Assembly: GCA_022800525.1 (NCBI GenBank)
Contig: JAAWQM010000025.1
Span: 1 to 40,461, forward strand
DNA from: Oscillospiraceae bacterium
Lineage (GTDB): Bacteria; Bacillota; Clostridia; Oscillospirales; Oscillospiraceae
DNA: 40,461 nucleotides
Reading direction: 5' to 3'
Shown: positions 33,508 through 40,461 of the stretch, one piece after another
How the letters are laid out: every line of letters starts with the position of its first letter
Position numbering within the stretch: the stretch's first letter is position 1
Notes under the pieces: model-generated
What the model was told of the DNA's origin: nothing
Database searches by the model: none
What the model saw: the letters and a program-made list of their open reading frames with translations, nothing else
Translations under genes and position numbers: made by a program

Positions 33508-33637
33508 ACGGCACTTCTGGGGATTAGGATTACTTGTGGGCATCCTCTTCCTCGGAGCCGGAGCCCTGCAGGGGCAGCTTGCTGTGATATGGAAAAAGGC
33601 AGTGATGGTCTGCCTGGAGTGCATCGGGATTGGGTGA
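33485..33637 (+). CDS. CD1871A-type CXXC microprotein
   Basis: A 50-residue membrane microprotein: one span (FWGLGLLVGILFLGAGALQG) and a C-terminal tail ending AVMVCLECIGIG with a CXXC pair. This matches the small family named after Clostridioides difficile CD1871A, found between a redoxin and a polyferredoxin gene, exactly its position here. It overlaps the redoxin gene by 23 bases and ends three bases before the next start, so translation is coupled. It is easily missed by gene finders. A redox-relay role is inferred from the operon. Confidence 0.85.
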   Translation: MSFWKDCKRHFWGLGLLVGILFLGAGALQGQLAVIWKKAVMVCLECIGIG

Positions 33638-33640
33638 CGC

Positions 33641-34489
33641 ATGAAAAGACTTCGGCTGGCAGTACAGCTGCTGTTCACCATTGTTACAAATGGATATATG
33701 TACGGTTTTCTGACCGGGAAAATCTACCGCGGCGGCTTGAAATACGTCTGTGTTCCAGGATTGAACTGCTACTCCTGTCCAGGCGCCGTCGCCGCGTGCC
33801 CCATCGGCGCCTTGCAGTCGCTGCTCAACCAGAGAGGCTTTCAAATTCCCTTTGCCGCACTGGGCTTTTTCTTTCTGTTCGGCAGCCTTTTGGGGCGCTT
33901 TGTCTGCGGCTGGCTGTGCCCGTTTGGATTGGTGCAGGATCTTTTGCACAAAATCCCCATCTTCAAAAAGAAGAAGAATCTGCCCTGTCACCATATCCTG
34001 AAGTATGGAAAATATGCAGTACTGATTCTTTTGGTGTGCGTTGGTTCCATGTTTTTGTTTGGAGGATTTGCAAAAGTCCCTGCGTTTTGCAAATATCTGT
34101 GCCCCTCCGGCACCTTGTTCGGCGCGATTCCTCTGCTTAGTACAAACGAGGCTCTTCGTGGCCAAGCTGGCGGTCTGTTCCTTTGGAAGCTGGGAATTCT
34201 GATTGGCGTTGCGCTGCTCTCCGTGAAGGTTTACCGGCCCTTCTGCCAATATCTGTGTCCACTTGGGGCTATTTATGGCTGGTTCAACCGGTTCAGCCTT
34301 GTGCAAATCCAATGGGAAAAGGACCTGTGTGTCTCTTGTATGGCCTGCGAAAAAGCCTGTCCAGTGGACCTCTCTCTGCAAGAAATTTCCCAGTCCCCAG
34401 AGTGCATACGGTGCGGAAAATGCGTGGATGCCTGCCCGCAGAAGTGCCTGCATTTTTGTGTCACAAGGACGAACGCAACTAAGAGTTGA
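33641..34489 (+). CDS. Membrane 4Fe-4S protein (NapH-like polyferredoxin)
   Basis: A 282-residue integral membrane protein. Cytoplasmic or loop cysteines come early (GLNCYSCPGAVAACPIG); hydrophobic spans follow (IPFAALGFFFLFGSLLGRFVCGWLCPFG, YAVLILLVCVGSMFLFGG). A second Cys-Pro motif (QYLCPLGAIYG) and two C-terminal ferredoxin motifs (CVSCMACEKACPVDL, CIRCGKCVDACPQKC) carry two 4Fe-4S clusters. The form is that of NapH/YccM-like proteins that pass electrons across the membrane. Last gene of the redox operon: it probably reduces the thioredoxin-like lipoprotein through the CXXC microprotein. Confidence 0.9.
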   Translation: MKRLRLAVQLLFTIVTNGYMYGFLTGKIYRGGLKYVCVPGLNCYSCPGAVAACPIGALQSLLNQRGFQIPFAALGFFFLFGSLLGRFVCGWLCPFGLVQDLLHKIPIFKKKKNLPCHHILKYGKYAVLILLVCVGSMFLFGGFAKVPAFCKYLCPSGTLFGAIPLLSTNEALRGQAGGLFLWKLGILIGVALLSVKVYRPFCQYLCPLGAIYGWFNRFSLVQIQWEKDLCVSCMACEKACPVDLSLQEISQSPECIRCGKCVDACPQKCLHFCVTRTNATKS

Positions 34490-34714
34490 TCAGAGAGTTT
34501 TTTTCATGGGTAAATATAAGCAAGGTTGCCGCTTTCGCTCCAGGGAAGTCTCGTCCTCTTGTTGATCCGCTGTCCATATTTCGCTTGCTTGATTCTGGCA
34601 TACGCCGGTTAATTCCTCTATTCTTTTCCCGTTTTCCCCTGTCCCTTGAGCCGCAGCCTGCGTATCTCCTTGAGTAATGTCATTCAGCTAGAGCTCCAGC
34701 AAAAATAAATGTAG

Positions 34715-34891
34715 GAAAAGATAAAGAGGGTTGACAAACAAGAAAATCGGAACGATCTCCAGTTCATCATCCAGAAAATCAAGGTCTACAAGGATTATAT
34801 CGAAATCCTGCTGAAAAGCGACAACGACACCCTGCTTCGCTCCGATGGATGGAGGACGGTCCGGCCATGGCCCCCGCCAATATTTCCTTAA
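34715..34891 (+). pseudogene. 3' remnant of a large serine recombinase
   Basis: A 58-codon frame reads RVDKQENRNDLQFIIQKIKVYKDYIEI and continues LLKSDNDTLLRS. This is the pattern of the C-terminal end of large serine recombinases, where IEVYxDxIEIxLKxD precedes the end. A stop codon lies directly before it (34712), there is no start or ribosome-binding site, and the last 16 residues do not fit the family. The surrounding 34490-35426 gap holds no intact gene, so this is a dead relic. Confidence 0.6.
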
Positions 34892-34941
34892 AAGTACCCA
34901 AAAAGCACTAACGACAAAATTTTTGCTGTCATAAGTTATCA

Positions 34942-34959
34942 GTAACGGTGAACCGTTAC
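34942..34959. promoter_or_regulatory. Palindrome GTAACGGTGAACCGTTAC
   Basis: An 18-base palindrome with 8-bp exact arms around GA, in the gap between the redox operon and rodA. The form is that of a dimeric repressor operator or a mobile-element end; no regulator gene is adjacent. Confidence 0.4.
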
Positions 34960-35285
34960 AAATAATGTTCGAACGGCGGGAGCAGTTTTGCTTCGGGATG
35001 GTGGGACCGGATAAACGGATGAGATGCACAGAAGAGATGTTCCTCTTTCTGTCCCTTATCCTGACCCTTTAGCCGATGCACAACGCCGCATACCTTTACA
35101 CGCAGAAACCAGGAAAATCCTGCGGTGCAAGGCCCACCTGCACAGTCTCACATACCCCAGAAGCCCTCCGCGGGGCTGTTTTCAATACAATGCGCCAGCG
35201 GGATGATTGGCCTTAACAGCTCTGTCTACCAGGACATTTCTCCCGCAAATGCAACCACAGGGTATTGTAAAGGGTAAAATTATTG

Positions 35286-35335
35286 GCTGTCCATAACAGC
35301 TTTTCGGCCTTTTGCAGGCCTTATATATGGACAGC
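35286..35335. repeat. Nested inverted repeat before rodA
   Basis: Outer arms GCTGTCCATA (35286-35295) and TATGGACAGC (35326-35335) are exact reverse complements; inside, GGCCT and AGGCC form a second stem. It lies about 90 bases upstream of the rodA GTG and may be a miniature repeat or a terminator of the lost region. Confidence 0.55.
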
Positions 35336-35426
35336 GCTGAAACTTGATGATTTTGCCGCAGAAACAGTTTACAGAATTCCTTTGGTGTGGTAAACTACAA
35401 GCGATACTTACTTTGGAGGCAAAACC

Positions 35427-36593
35427 GTGACCTTTTTCAAACGGATCTTTCAGTCCGTTCAGGATATGCTCCGCAGAGCGGATATGAAGCTGCTGGGACT
35501 GTGCCTCATCAGCACGGCCTTCGGGCTGGTGCTTATCGCCAGCGCCACCGGCTACCGGGGGCAGGCATACCAGATGCGCCGGGTGATTATTCAGGCTGTC
35601 GGGGCCTTGCTGGGAGTCGGAGCCTATTTTATAGTGTCCAACGTGGACCTGGAGCGGCTCTTCGAGCGGTGGTGGTGGCTGTTCTTCCTGTTTGGGCTGG
35701 GATTCATCGCCCTGCTGCGCTGGTTCGGTGTAGACGACAATACGGGCAACCTCTCCTGGCTGAAAATCCCCCATGTCCCCGTCAGTATCCAGCCTGCGGA
35801 GGTGGTGAAGCTGATCTATACGGTCCTGCTGGCAAAGCAGATCGCATGGTTCCGGGAGAACAAGCGGATGCGCGGCCTGGGGTCCCTGTTCTTCCCGGCG
35901 GCCCACGCGGGGCTGATGTTTGTATGGATCTACTTCTTCTCCAGGGACGCGGGCAGCGGGCTGGTATATCTGGTGATCTACGCCGGGATGGCCCTGGCGG
36001 CCGGGCTGGCGTGGTACTGGTTCGCCATCGGGATTACCGGCCTTGGGGTAGGCATCGGGCTGCTGGCGCTGTTTGAAAAGCTGCCGGTCTACTGGGTCCG
36101 GCGCTTCCAGGTGCTCTTTGACCACAGCCTGGACCCCTCTGGGGTCGGCTACCAGCAGACCCACGGGATGCTGGCCCTGGGCAGCGGCGGTCTGTTCGGA
36201 CAGGGACTGTTCAAGGGCATCCAGAGCCAGAGCGCGAACGGCCTGCCCGCCCGGCAGACGGATTTCATTTTCTGCGTCTGCGGCGAGGAACTGGGAATGG
36301 TTGGTTGTCTGGCAATCATTGCGTTGGAGTTCCTGCTGGTATACCGGTGCGTCCAGTCGGCGCGGCTGGCGAAAAGCAGCATGGACGCGCTGATCTGCAT
36401 AGGATTCGCGTCCATGATTATCTTCCAGACATTGGAAAATATCGGAATGTGCCTGTTTGTGATGCCGGTTATCGGACTGACCCTGCCGTTTTTCAGCTAC
36501 GGGGGGAGCTCCATCGTGACCCTATATATAGCGATGGGAATGGTGTCCGGCGTACGGAGCAGAACGCTGCCGGACTGGCTGAGAAAAACATAA
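35427..36593 (+). CDS. RodA/FtsW/SpoVE-family peptidoglycan polymerase
   Basis: A 388-residue polytopic membrane protein (about ten spans) of the SEDS family, glycosyltransferases that polymerise lipid II. Family blocks are clear: DAGSGLVYLVIY, the motif GYQQTHGMLALGSGGLFGQGL...ARQTDFIFCVCGEELGMVG, and the end QTLENIGMCLFVMPVIGLTLPFFSYGGSSIVTLYIAMGMVSGVRSR. FSYGGSS is the SEDS hallmark. It starts at GTG (35427) with GGAGG before it. No penicillin-binding protein is adjacent; the partner is unknown, so elongation, division or sporulation cannot be separated. Confidence 0.92.
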   Translation: MTFFKRIFQSVQDMLRRADMKLLGLCLISTAFGLVLIASATGYRGQAYQMRRVIIQAVGALLGVGAYFIVSNVDLERLFERWWWLFFLFGLGFIALLRWFGVDDNTGNLSWLKIPHVPVSIQPAEVVKLIYTVLLAKQIAWFRENKRMRGLGSLFFPAAHAGLMFVWIYFFSRDAGSGLVYLVIYAGMALAAGLAWYWFAIGITGLGVGIGLLALFEKLPVYWVRRFQVLFDHSLDPSGVGYQQTHGMLALGSGGLFGQGLFKGIQSQSANGLPARQTDFIFCVCGEELGMVGCLAIIALEFLLVYRCVQSARLAKSSMDALICIGFASMIIFQTLENIGMCLFVMPVIGLTLPFFSYGGSSIVTLYIAMGMVSGVRSRTLPDWLRKT

Positions 36594-36596
36594 CAG

Positions 36597-36634
36597 CAGG
36601 AGAGCCGCCCACGGACCAGCAGGCGGCTCTCCTG
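36597..36634 (+). terminator. rodA/ftsW terminator
   Basis: CAGGAGAGCCGCC (36597-36609) pairs perfectly with GGCGGCTCTCCTG (36622-36634), beginning directly after the stop codon. The run following is only weakly T-rich (CCGTCATTATTT). Confidence 0.7.
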
Positions 36635-36682
36635 CCGTCATTATTTCCTCCCCTATCGGTTCGGACGCAATAAAATTTGGGT

Positions 36683-36747
36683 CCACCCTTTTTAAAGGGT
36701 GGTGGGGTGCAGGGGCAAAGCCCCTGCTGGGTTTGGGCAAAGCCCAA
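36683..36747. repeat. Triple-hairpin repeat overlapping the DUF1667 gene end
   Basis: Three adjacent perfect hairpins: CCACCCTTT/AAAGGGTGG (36683-36702), GCAGGGGC/GCCCCTGC (36709-36727) and TTGGGC/GCCCAA (36733-36747). The last two share the CAAAG loop pattern, suggesting a common origin. The element lies inside the 3' end of the minus-strand DUF1667 reading frame. Confidence 0.65.
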
Positions 36748-37087
36748 CATCCCGCGAAGCGACTACGTCCACCCCGGTTCCGCAGATGTCAGCCAATACC
36801 ACATCCCCCCGCCGGACAGGCGCGTCAACGTCCACCATGCAAAGAGCCCGGGCAGCCTCCAGCAATTTCTCTTTCGGGATCGTTCCCCTGGTCTTTACCG
36901 GGCAGCGGGGCAATGTCCCGCCGTGGAGCCGGACAGTCCCCGTGAGCACCCGGACGGGGTGCAGCAGCTCATTCCGCCCATACTCCTCCCCTCTGGGACA
37001 GGCGTTGCCCGTGACCCGGAGGCCGTTCTCCTCATCCACCTGGAGGCGGCACCCGTTGGGACAGACAATACAGATCAATTCTTTCAT
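36692..37087 (-). CDS. DUF1667 protein of a glycerol-3-phosphate dehydrogenase operon
   Basis: A 131-residue cytoplasmic protein. The N-terminal Cys motif CIVCPNGCRLQVDEENGLRVTGNACPRGEEYG and the rest (HPVRVLTGTVRLHGG...CPVKTRGTIPKEKL...VRRGDVVLADICGTGVDVVASRDV) match DUF1667, found as the third subunit with GlpA-like and GlpB-like oxidoreductases. The reading frame then continues for 17 further residues (GLCPNPAGALPLHPTTL) encoded by the triple-hairpin repeat; family members are expected to end near SRDV. So the C-terminal tail appears to have been added by a repeat insertion that removed the old stop. The ATG overlaps the preceding gene by four bases. Confidence 0.9.
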   Translation of the reverse strand: MKELICIVCPNGCRLQVDEENGLRVTGNACPRGEEYGRNELLHPVRVLTGTVRLHGGTLPRCPVKTRGTIPKEKLLEAARALCMVDVDAPVRRGDVVLADICGTGVDVVASRDVGLCPNPAGALPLHPTTL

Positions 37088-38346
37088 TGCGCCTCCTCCT
37101 CCGCGCTGACCGTGAGACTGCCCTCCGCCTGGGACAGCAGCTTCTCCGGCAGAAAAATATGTTCCATCTCGCCAGGGGCCATGCGCTCCCGCCGGAAGCG
37201 GGCAATCTGCCGCTCTCCGGACCGGACACGGATCACCGCATCCTTCATGACCCGGCTGACCCTGAAAAAGACCGTAACGCCCTTCCCCACCGCCTCCGGA
37301 CGAATACGCTGGGGGACCGTGTAGGTGACGGCGCCGCTGTTCCGCACGTCCAGGACGCGGGGGGAGGCCGCTTCGCCGCAGAGAACGTACTCCGCCGCCG
37401 CCGCGCCTGCGCGGCCGCTCTCATCGCTGACGAAATCCACCAGGTCGTGAACCTGGAGAACGTTTCCGCAGGCAAACACGCCAGGAACGGATGTCTCCAT
37501 GTTCTCATAGACCACCGCACCGTTGGTCCTGGGGTCCAGCTCCGCGCCCAGGGCGCGGGTCAGCTCGTTCTCCGGCAGGAGCCCTACGCTCAGCAGCAGC
37601 GTGTCGCAGTCAAAGATTTTTTCCGTCCCAGGAACAGGCCGCCGGTTTTCATCCACGGCAGAGACGACTACCCGCTCCAGACGGTCCCTGCCAACGATAT
37701 CCGTAACGGTGTGGGACAGATACAGCGGGATGTCAAAATCATGCAAACACTGCACAATATTCCGGTTCAGGCCACTGGAGCAGGGCATCAGCTCCACGCA
37801 GGCCAGCACCCTTGCGCCCTCCAGCGTTATGCGGCGGGCCATGATGAGCCCGATGTCGCCGCTGCCCAGGATAACCACCCGGCGGCCCACCATCTGGCCC
37901 TCAATGTTAACAAACCGCTGGGCCGCCCCGGCGGTGAGAATGCCGGAGCACCGCGCGCCGGGAATGGAGACCGCCCCTCTCGCGCGCTCCCGGCAGCCCA
38001 TGGCCAGCACGATTGCCTTTGCCCGGACGCTCCGGCATCCATCGGCCGGGCAGACATAGCGGACCACTTTATCCTTCGTGACCTCCAGGGCCATGGCGTC
38101 GGTCTTGGCCTGGACGCCGGTGCCCTGGAGCAGATCAACGTACCGCCCGGCGTACTCCGGGCCGGTCAGCTCCTCCTTGAAGCGGTGGAGGCCGAAGCCG
38201 TTGTGGACGCACTGGTTGAGGATCCCCCCCAAGGCTGTGTCCCGCTCCAGAATCAGGATGCTCTTCAGCCCCTTCTCCCAGGCGGCCAGCGCGGCGGCAA
38301 GTCCCGCAGGGCCTCCGCCAATGACAATCAGCTCGTATTCTCTCAT
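37084..38346 (-). CDS. FAD/NAD(P)-binding oxidoreductase, GlpB-position subunit
   Basis: A 420-residue pyridine-nucleotide-disulfide-type flavoprotein without the redox-active disulfide. FAD motif: ELIVIGGGPAGLAAALAAWEKG at the N-terminus; the second dinucleotide motif VVILGSGDIGLIMARRITLEGA follows near residue 150-170; GVFACGNVLQVHDLVDFVSDE is the FAD-binding Asp region. It overlaps the upstream GlpA-like stop by four bases (ATGA) and the DUF1667 start by four. In this type of operon it passes electrons from glycerol 3-phosphate. The frame extends 79 codons upstream over glpA-like sequence; that part is not credible. Confidence 0.92.
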   Translation of the reverse strand: MREYELIVIGGGPAGLAAALAAWEKGLKSILILERDTALGGILNQCVHNGFGLHRFKEELTGPEYAGRYVDLLQGTGVQAKTDAMALEVTKDKVVRYVCPADGCRSVRAKAIVLAMGCRERARGAVSIPGARCSGILTAGAAQRFVNIEGQMVGRRVVILGSGDIGLIMARRITLEGARVLACVELMPCSSGLNRNIVQCLHDFDIPLYLSHTVTDIVGRDRLERVVVSAVDENRRPVPGTEKIFDCDTLLLSVGLLPENELTRALGAELDPRTNGAVVYENMETSVPGVFACGNVLQVHDLVDFVSDESGRAGAAAAEYVLCGEAASPRVLDVRNSGAVTYTVPQRIRPEAVGKGVTVFFRVSRVMKDAVIRVRSGERQIARFRRERMAPGEMEHIFLPEKLLSQAEGSLTVSAEEEAQ

Positions 38347-39776
38347 GTCCACGCCTCCTTGGTCTCTCCAGTAAGGATATAGGACTCCGGCCCCTCCAGC
38401 GGAATCTGCGCGGGCGCCAGACCCAGCGCGCGGGCCATGATTTCCTGGACTCTCGGGCCGCAGAAGCCGCCCTGACAGCGGCCCATGCCCGCACCCACCC
38501 GGCGCTTCACACCGTTGACGCTCAGCGGAGGGATGGGAGCTTGCAGGCTGGCAATGATCTCGCCCTCCGTCACAGTCTCGCACCGGCAGACCACCCGGCC
38601 ATAGCGGGGGTCCCGGGCAATGAGGGCGTTTCGCGCCCCGTCGTCCAGCTCGTGGAAGCGGACACGCCTCTGGCTGCCGTCATAGTCCGGCTTCTCCTCC
38701 AATGCAAGGCCCCGCTCCGCCATCAGGCCGGTCAGATACCGGGCGATGGCCGGGGCGGCGCTGAGGCCGGGGGAGCAGATGCCCGCAACGTCAAAGAAGC
38801 CGGGGACAGCGCTCTCCCCGATAATAAAATCGCCTTGGTCCGAGTTGGCCCGGACGCCGGCAAAGCTGCGGATATTCTCCCGGAACCGGACGCCGGGAAC
38901 GCTGCGGGCGGCCAGCCGCCGTACAGTCTCCAGCCCTTTGGCGGTGACGGACACATCCTCCATGCCGGAGGGCTCCGAGGTCGGGCCAACAATCAGATTG
39001 CCGTGGACGGTGGGGGAAACCAGTACGCCCTTGCCCAAATGGCTGGGGCACTGGAAGATTACCCGTCCCACACGCCTGCCCTCGCTTTTGTCCAGCAGGT
39101 AGTACTCACCCTTGACGGGGCGGATGGCGAAGGCCGGGGGCGCAATCAGCTCATGGATTTCTCCGGCATGGACCCCGGCGGCGTTGATGACGAACCGGCT
39201 GCGGAACACGCCGGCGGCGGTGGTGACGGTAAACCCGTCCTTCTCCCTGGAAATGGCGGTGACGCGGCACAGGCGGCGGAGCTCCACGCCGTTTTTCACA
39301 GCCGTCTCCGCCATCGCCAAGGCATACTCCCAGGGGTTGACGATGGCGGCGGTGGGCGCAAGCAAAGCGGCGGAGACCTCCGCTGACAGCTCAGGCTCCA
39401 GCGCCCGGGCCTCGTCCCCAACGAGCAGACGCAGGCCGGGCACGCCGTTGGCCCTGCCGCGCTCCAGAAGCTCGTCCAGGACCGTGCGGTCCGGCCCGTC
39501 AAAGGCCAGGACCATGCTGCCAATCTTGTGATAGGGTACGTCCAGCCTGGCGCAGATATCCTCCGCCAGCCGGACGCCCTCCACGTTGAGCCGCGCCATC
39601 AGGGTCCCCGGCCTGGGGTCGTATCCAGCGTGAAGGATGGCGCTGTTGGCTTTCGTTGTTGCGGCGGCAACGTCGTTATTGGCCTCCAAAACCGTGACGC
39701 GCAGCCGGTAACGGGACAGCTCGTAGGCACAGGCCGCGCCGGTGACGCCGCAGCCGATGATAATAATGTCCTGCAT
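38343..39776 (-). CDS. glpA: Glycerol-3-phosphate dehydrogenase-like FAD oxidoreductase (GlpA type)
   Basis: A 477-residue flavoprotein. The FAD motif IIIIGCGVTGAACAYELSRYRLRVTVLE opens the protein, followed by the DAO-type substrate domain (AILHAGYDPRPGTLMARLNVEGVRL, INAAGVHAGEIHELI) and a C-terminal BFD-like [2Fe-2S] domain with CRCE, then CQGGFCGPRV (four Cys). Oxidises sn-glycerol 3-phosphate to dihydroxyacetone phosphate; family members without the proven substrate are L-2-hydroxyglutarate oxidase-like, so the substrate is inferred from the operon and from glpK in the window. GGGAGG lies seven to eight bases before the ATG. First gene of the three-gene operon. Confidence 0.9.
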   Translation of the reverse strand: MQDIIIIGCGVTGAACAYELSRYRLRVTVLEANNDVAAATTKANSAILHAGYDPRPGTLMARLNVEGVRLAEDICARLDVPYHKIGSMVLAFDGPDRTVLDELLERGRANGVPGLRLLVGDEARALEPELSAEVSAALLAPTAAIVNPWEYALAMAETAVKNGVELRRLCRVTAISREKDGFTVTTAAGVFRSRFVINAAGVHAGEIHELIAPPAFAIRPVKGEYYLLDKSEGRRVGRVIFQCPSHLGKGVLVSPTVHGNLIVGPTSEPSGMEDVSVTAKGLETVRRLAARSVPGVRFRENIRSFAGVRANSDQGDFIIGESAVPGFFDVAGICSPGLSAAPAIARYLTGLMAERGLALEEKPDYDGSQRRVRFHELDDGARNALIARDPRYGRVVCRCETVTEGEIIASLQAPIPPLSVNGVKRRVGAGMGRCQGGFCGPRVQEIMARALGLAPAQIPLEGPESYILTGETKEAWT

Positions 39777-39827
39777 GTGTTTTCCTCCCTCTCCTGAAGC
39801 GGCCCTGCCGGGCCGGACGTATTTCCT

Positions 39828-39856
39828 ATTTTATAGCAGATCATGCATTTCGTCAA
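39828..39856 (-). promoter_or_regulatory. Promoter of the glycerol-3-phosphate dehydrogenase operon
   Basis: Minus strand: TTGACG (39851-39856), 17 bases, TAAAAT (39828-39833), about 50 bases before the ATG. Both boxes match consensus in five of six positions. Confidence 0.75.
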
Positions 39857-39936
39857 TGCGTCGGTTTGTTGATTTTGTCCGCAGCTTGGAACCAAAAGTT
39901 GGCTATGCTATCATCAAAGCAACAAATAACTTTATC

Positions 39937-40038
39937 ATGAACGAATTTTTCGCCCACGATTTCAGGCGGAAGACACTAGCTATCATCAAAGTCCGTGCGC
40001 AGGACGGCAAGCGCGTGTCCCACAGCGTTCCCCATGGC
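39937..40038 (+). pseudogene. Internal fragment of a large serine recombinase
   Basis: The frame reads MNEFFAHDFRRKTLAIIKV then RAQDGKRVSHSVPHG. This matches the linker between catalytic and recombinase domains of large serine recombinases (usual form NEWYARDxSRKIKAVxKAKGxxGKxxxxxxPYGY). Only about 34 codons are recognisable and the sequence degrades on both sides. It has no start context. It may belong to the same ancient element as the 3' remnant at 34715-34891; that is conjecture. Confidence 0.6.
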
Positions 40039-40239
40039 TGCCGCCGCGGCCCTCCACCTGTGCCAAGCTACACAACCCGGAGAACGACCGACCACAGCAA
40101 GGGCTTTCACGCCCCCTGCCTTAAGCATATAATGGTTACAAAGATGTATGTTGTAAAGGGTGAATGTGAGATTTCGCCTAATACAACATAGCGGCTTGCT
40201 CGTTTGTGGTGAATGAGAGTGCTATGGGAGGGGTGATAC

Positions 40240-40370
40240 CAGCAACACACAGCTTCGAGCGTCAGCTTGACGCTCGAACTCGCATGACGTGGGGTGCATT
40301 TTGCACTCCACGTTGCTGTGACGGTTCAAAGGCGCAAAATACGCCTTTGAAAATCAAAAGTGCATTTTGA
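40240..40370. other. Cluster of four hairpins, possible structured RNA
   Basis: TTCGAGCGTCA/TGACGCTCGAA (40254-40278), ACGTGGGGTGCA/TGCACTCCACGT (40287-40313), TTCAAAGGCG/CGCCTTTGAA (40325-40351) and TCAAAA/TTTTGA (40354-40370) follow each other. An outer pair CAGCAAC (40240-40246) with GTTGCTG (40312-40318) could enclose the first two, giving a three-way junction. It borders the end of the transposase gene, so it may be IS-flanking structure. Confidence 0.5.
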
Positions 40371-40415
40371 ACTGCTCCCCGTCAAGTAGACAGTGAAATA
40401 AAATGTGAAATTTTG

Positions 40416-40461
40416 TCAGGCTGCACGGTATTGGGTGTAGACCTCCATAGGCGTATGGACG
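40416..40461 (-). mobile_element. 3' end of an IS transposase, cut by the window edge
   Basis: On the minus strand the last codons read VHTPMEVYTQYRAA and stop at 40416-40418. The ending xTPMEVYxxY is the usual end of integrase-core (DDE, IS3-like) transposases, where (R)PHxxLxxxTPMEVY precedes the stop. Only 14 codons are inside the window, so the family is not certain. Confidence 0.55.

Noticed and set aside
35280-36164. 294-codon minus-strand frame opposite rodA/ftsW
   Set aside because: Shadow of a polytopic membrane protein gene; Gln/Pro/His-rich reverse-frame composition.
37084-38583. Longer start of the FAD/NAD(P) oxidoreductase
   Set aside because: The extra 79 codons overlap the end of the GlpA-like gene; ATGA coupling and the Rossmann start at 38346 are far better.

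Overview
The window looks like chromosome of a GC-rich, Gram-positive anaerobe of the Clostridia, most likely Oscillospiraceae (Flavonifractor/Lawsonibacter-like). This is inferred from the Firmicutes tig-clpP-clpX-lon-engB order, the lepB-rbgA-rnhB-yraN cluster, the GGGtGRT/NifU-like pair, a CD1871A-type CXXC microprotein and a DUF1667-type glycerol-3-phosphate dehydrogenase operon. No rRNA, tRNA or CRISPR array was seen.

Layout. 1-1.8 kb: glycerol kinase. 1.8-8.8 kb (minus): protein quality-control operon tig, clpP, clpX, lon, engB and a GNAT acetyltransferase. 8.9-10.6 kb: a metallophosphoesterase, a hairpin-rich gene-free stretch, and a small XRE regulator divergent from an 87-residue protein across an AT-rich inverted repeat. 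10.6-14.7 kb (minus): lepB, rbgA, rnhB, yraN, thrC. 14.7-15.35 kb: a gene-free scar holding a MITE-like palindrome and the 3' end of a dead ADP-ribosylglycohydrolase. 15.35-19.1 kb: an ABC exporter with its XRE regulator, divergent from an orphan PD-(D/E)XK-like protein. 19.2-23.5 kb: lactate dehydrogenase, the GGGtGRT/Fe-S scaffold operon behind a consensus promoter, a DUF2284 protein and a cupin.

23.6-29.4 kb is the most unusual part. A transglutaminase-like lipoprotein is followed by a six-gene, translationally coupled operon: a GspF/PilC platform protein, four small single-membrane-span proteins and a PilT-type ATPase. Next comes a secreted Lys/Pro/Glu-rich protein behind a strong promoter and a terminator-like leader hairpin. 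The operon resembles a stripped-down type IV filament machine, without a canonical prepilin, PilB or prepilin peptidase in view.

29.5-40.5 kb: a CdaR/PucR regulator, a small-subunit pseudouridine synthase, an SSB-like protein with two OB-fold-like halves, and a redox operon (thioredoxin-like lipoprotein, 50-residue CXXC protein, polyferredoxin membrane protein). Then come a RodA/FtsW protein and the glycerol-3-phosphate dehydrogenase operon, which complements glpK at the other end. Two decayed serine-recombinase fragments, several hairpin clusters and the 3' end of an IS transposase at the right edge show past mobile-element activity. Short palindromic repeats recur between genes across the window.

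All functional calls rest on motif recognition by eye; no database search was run.
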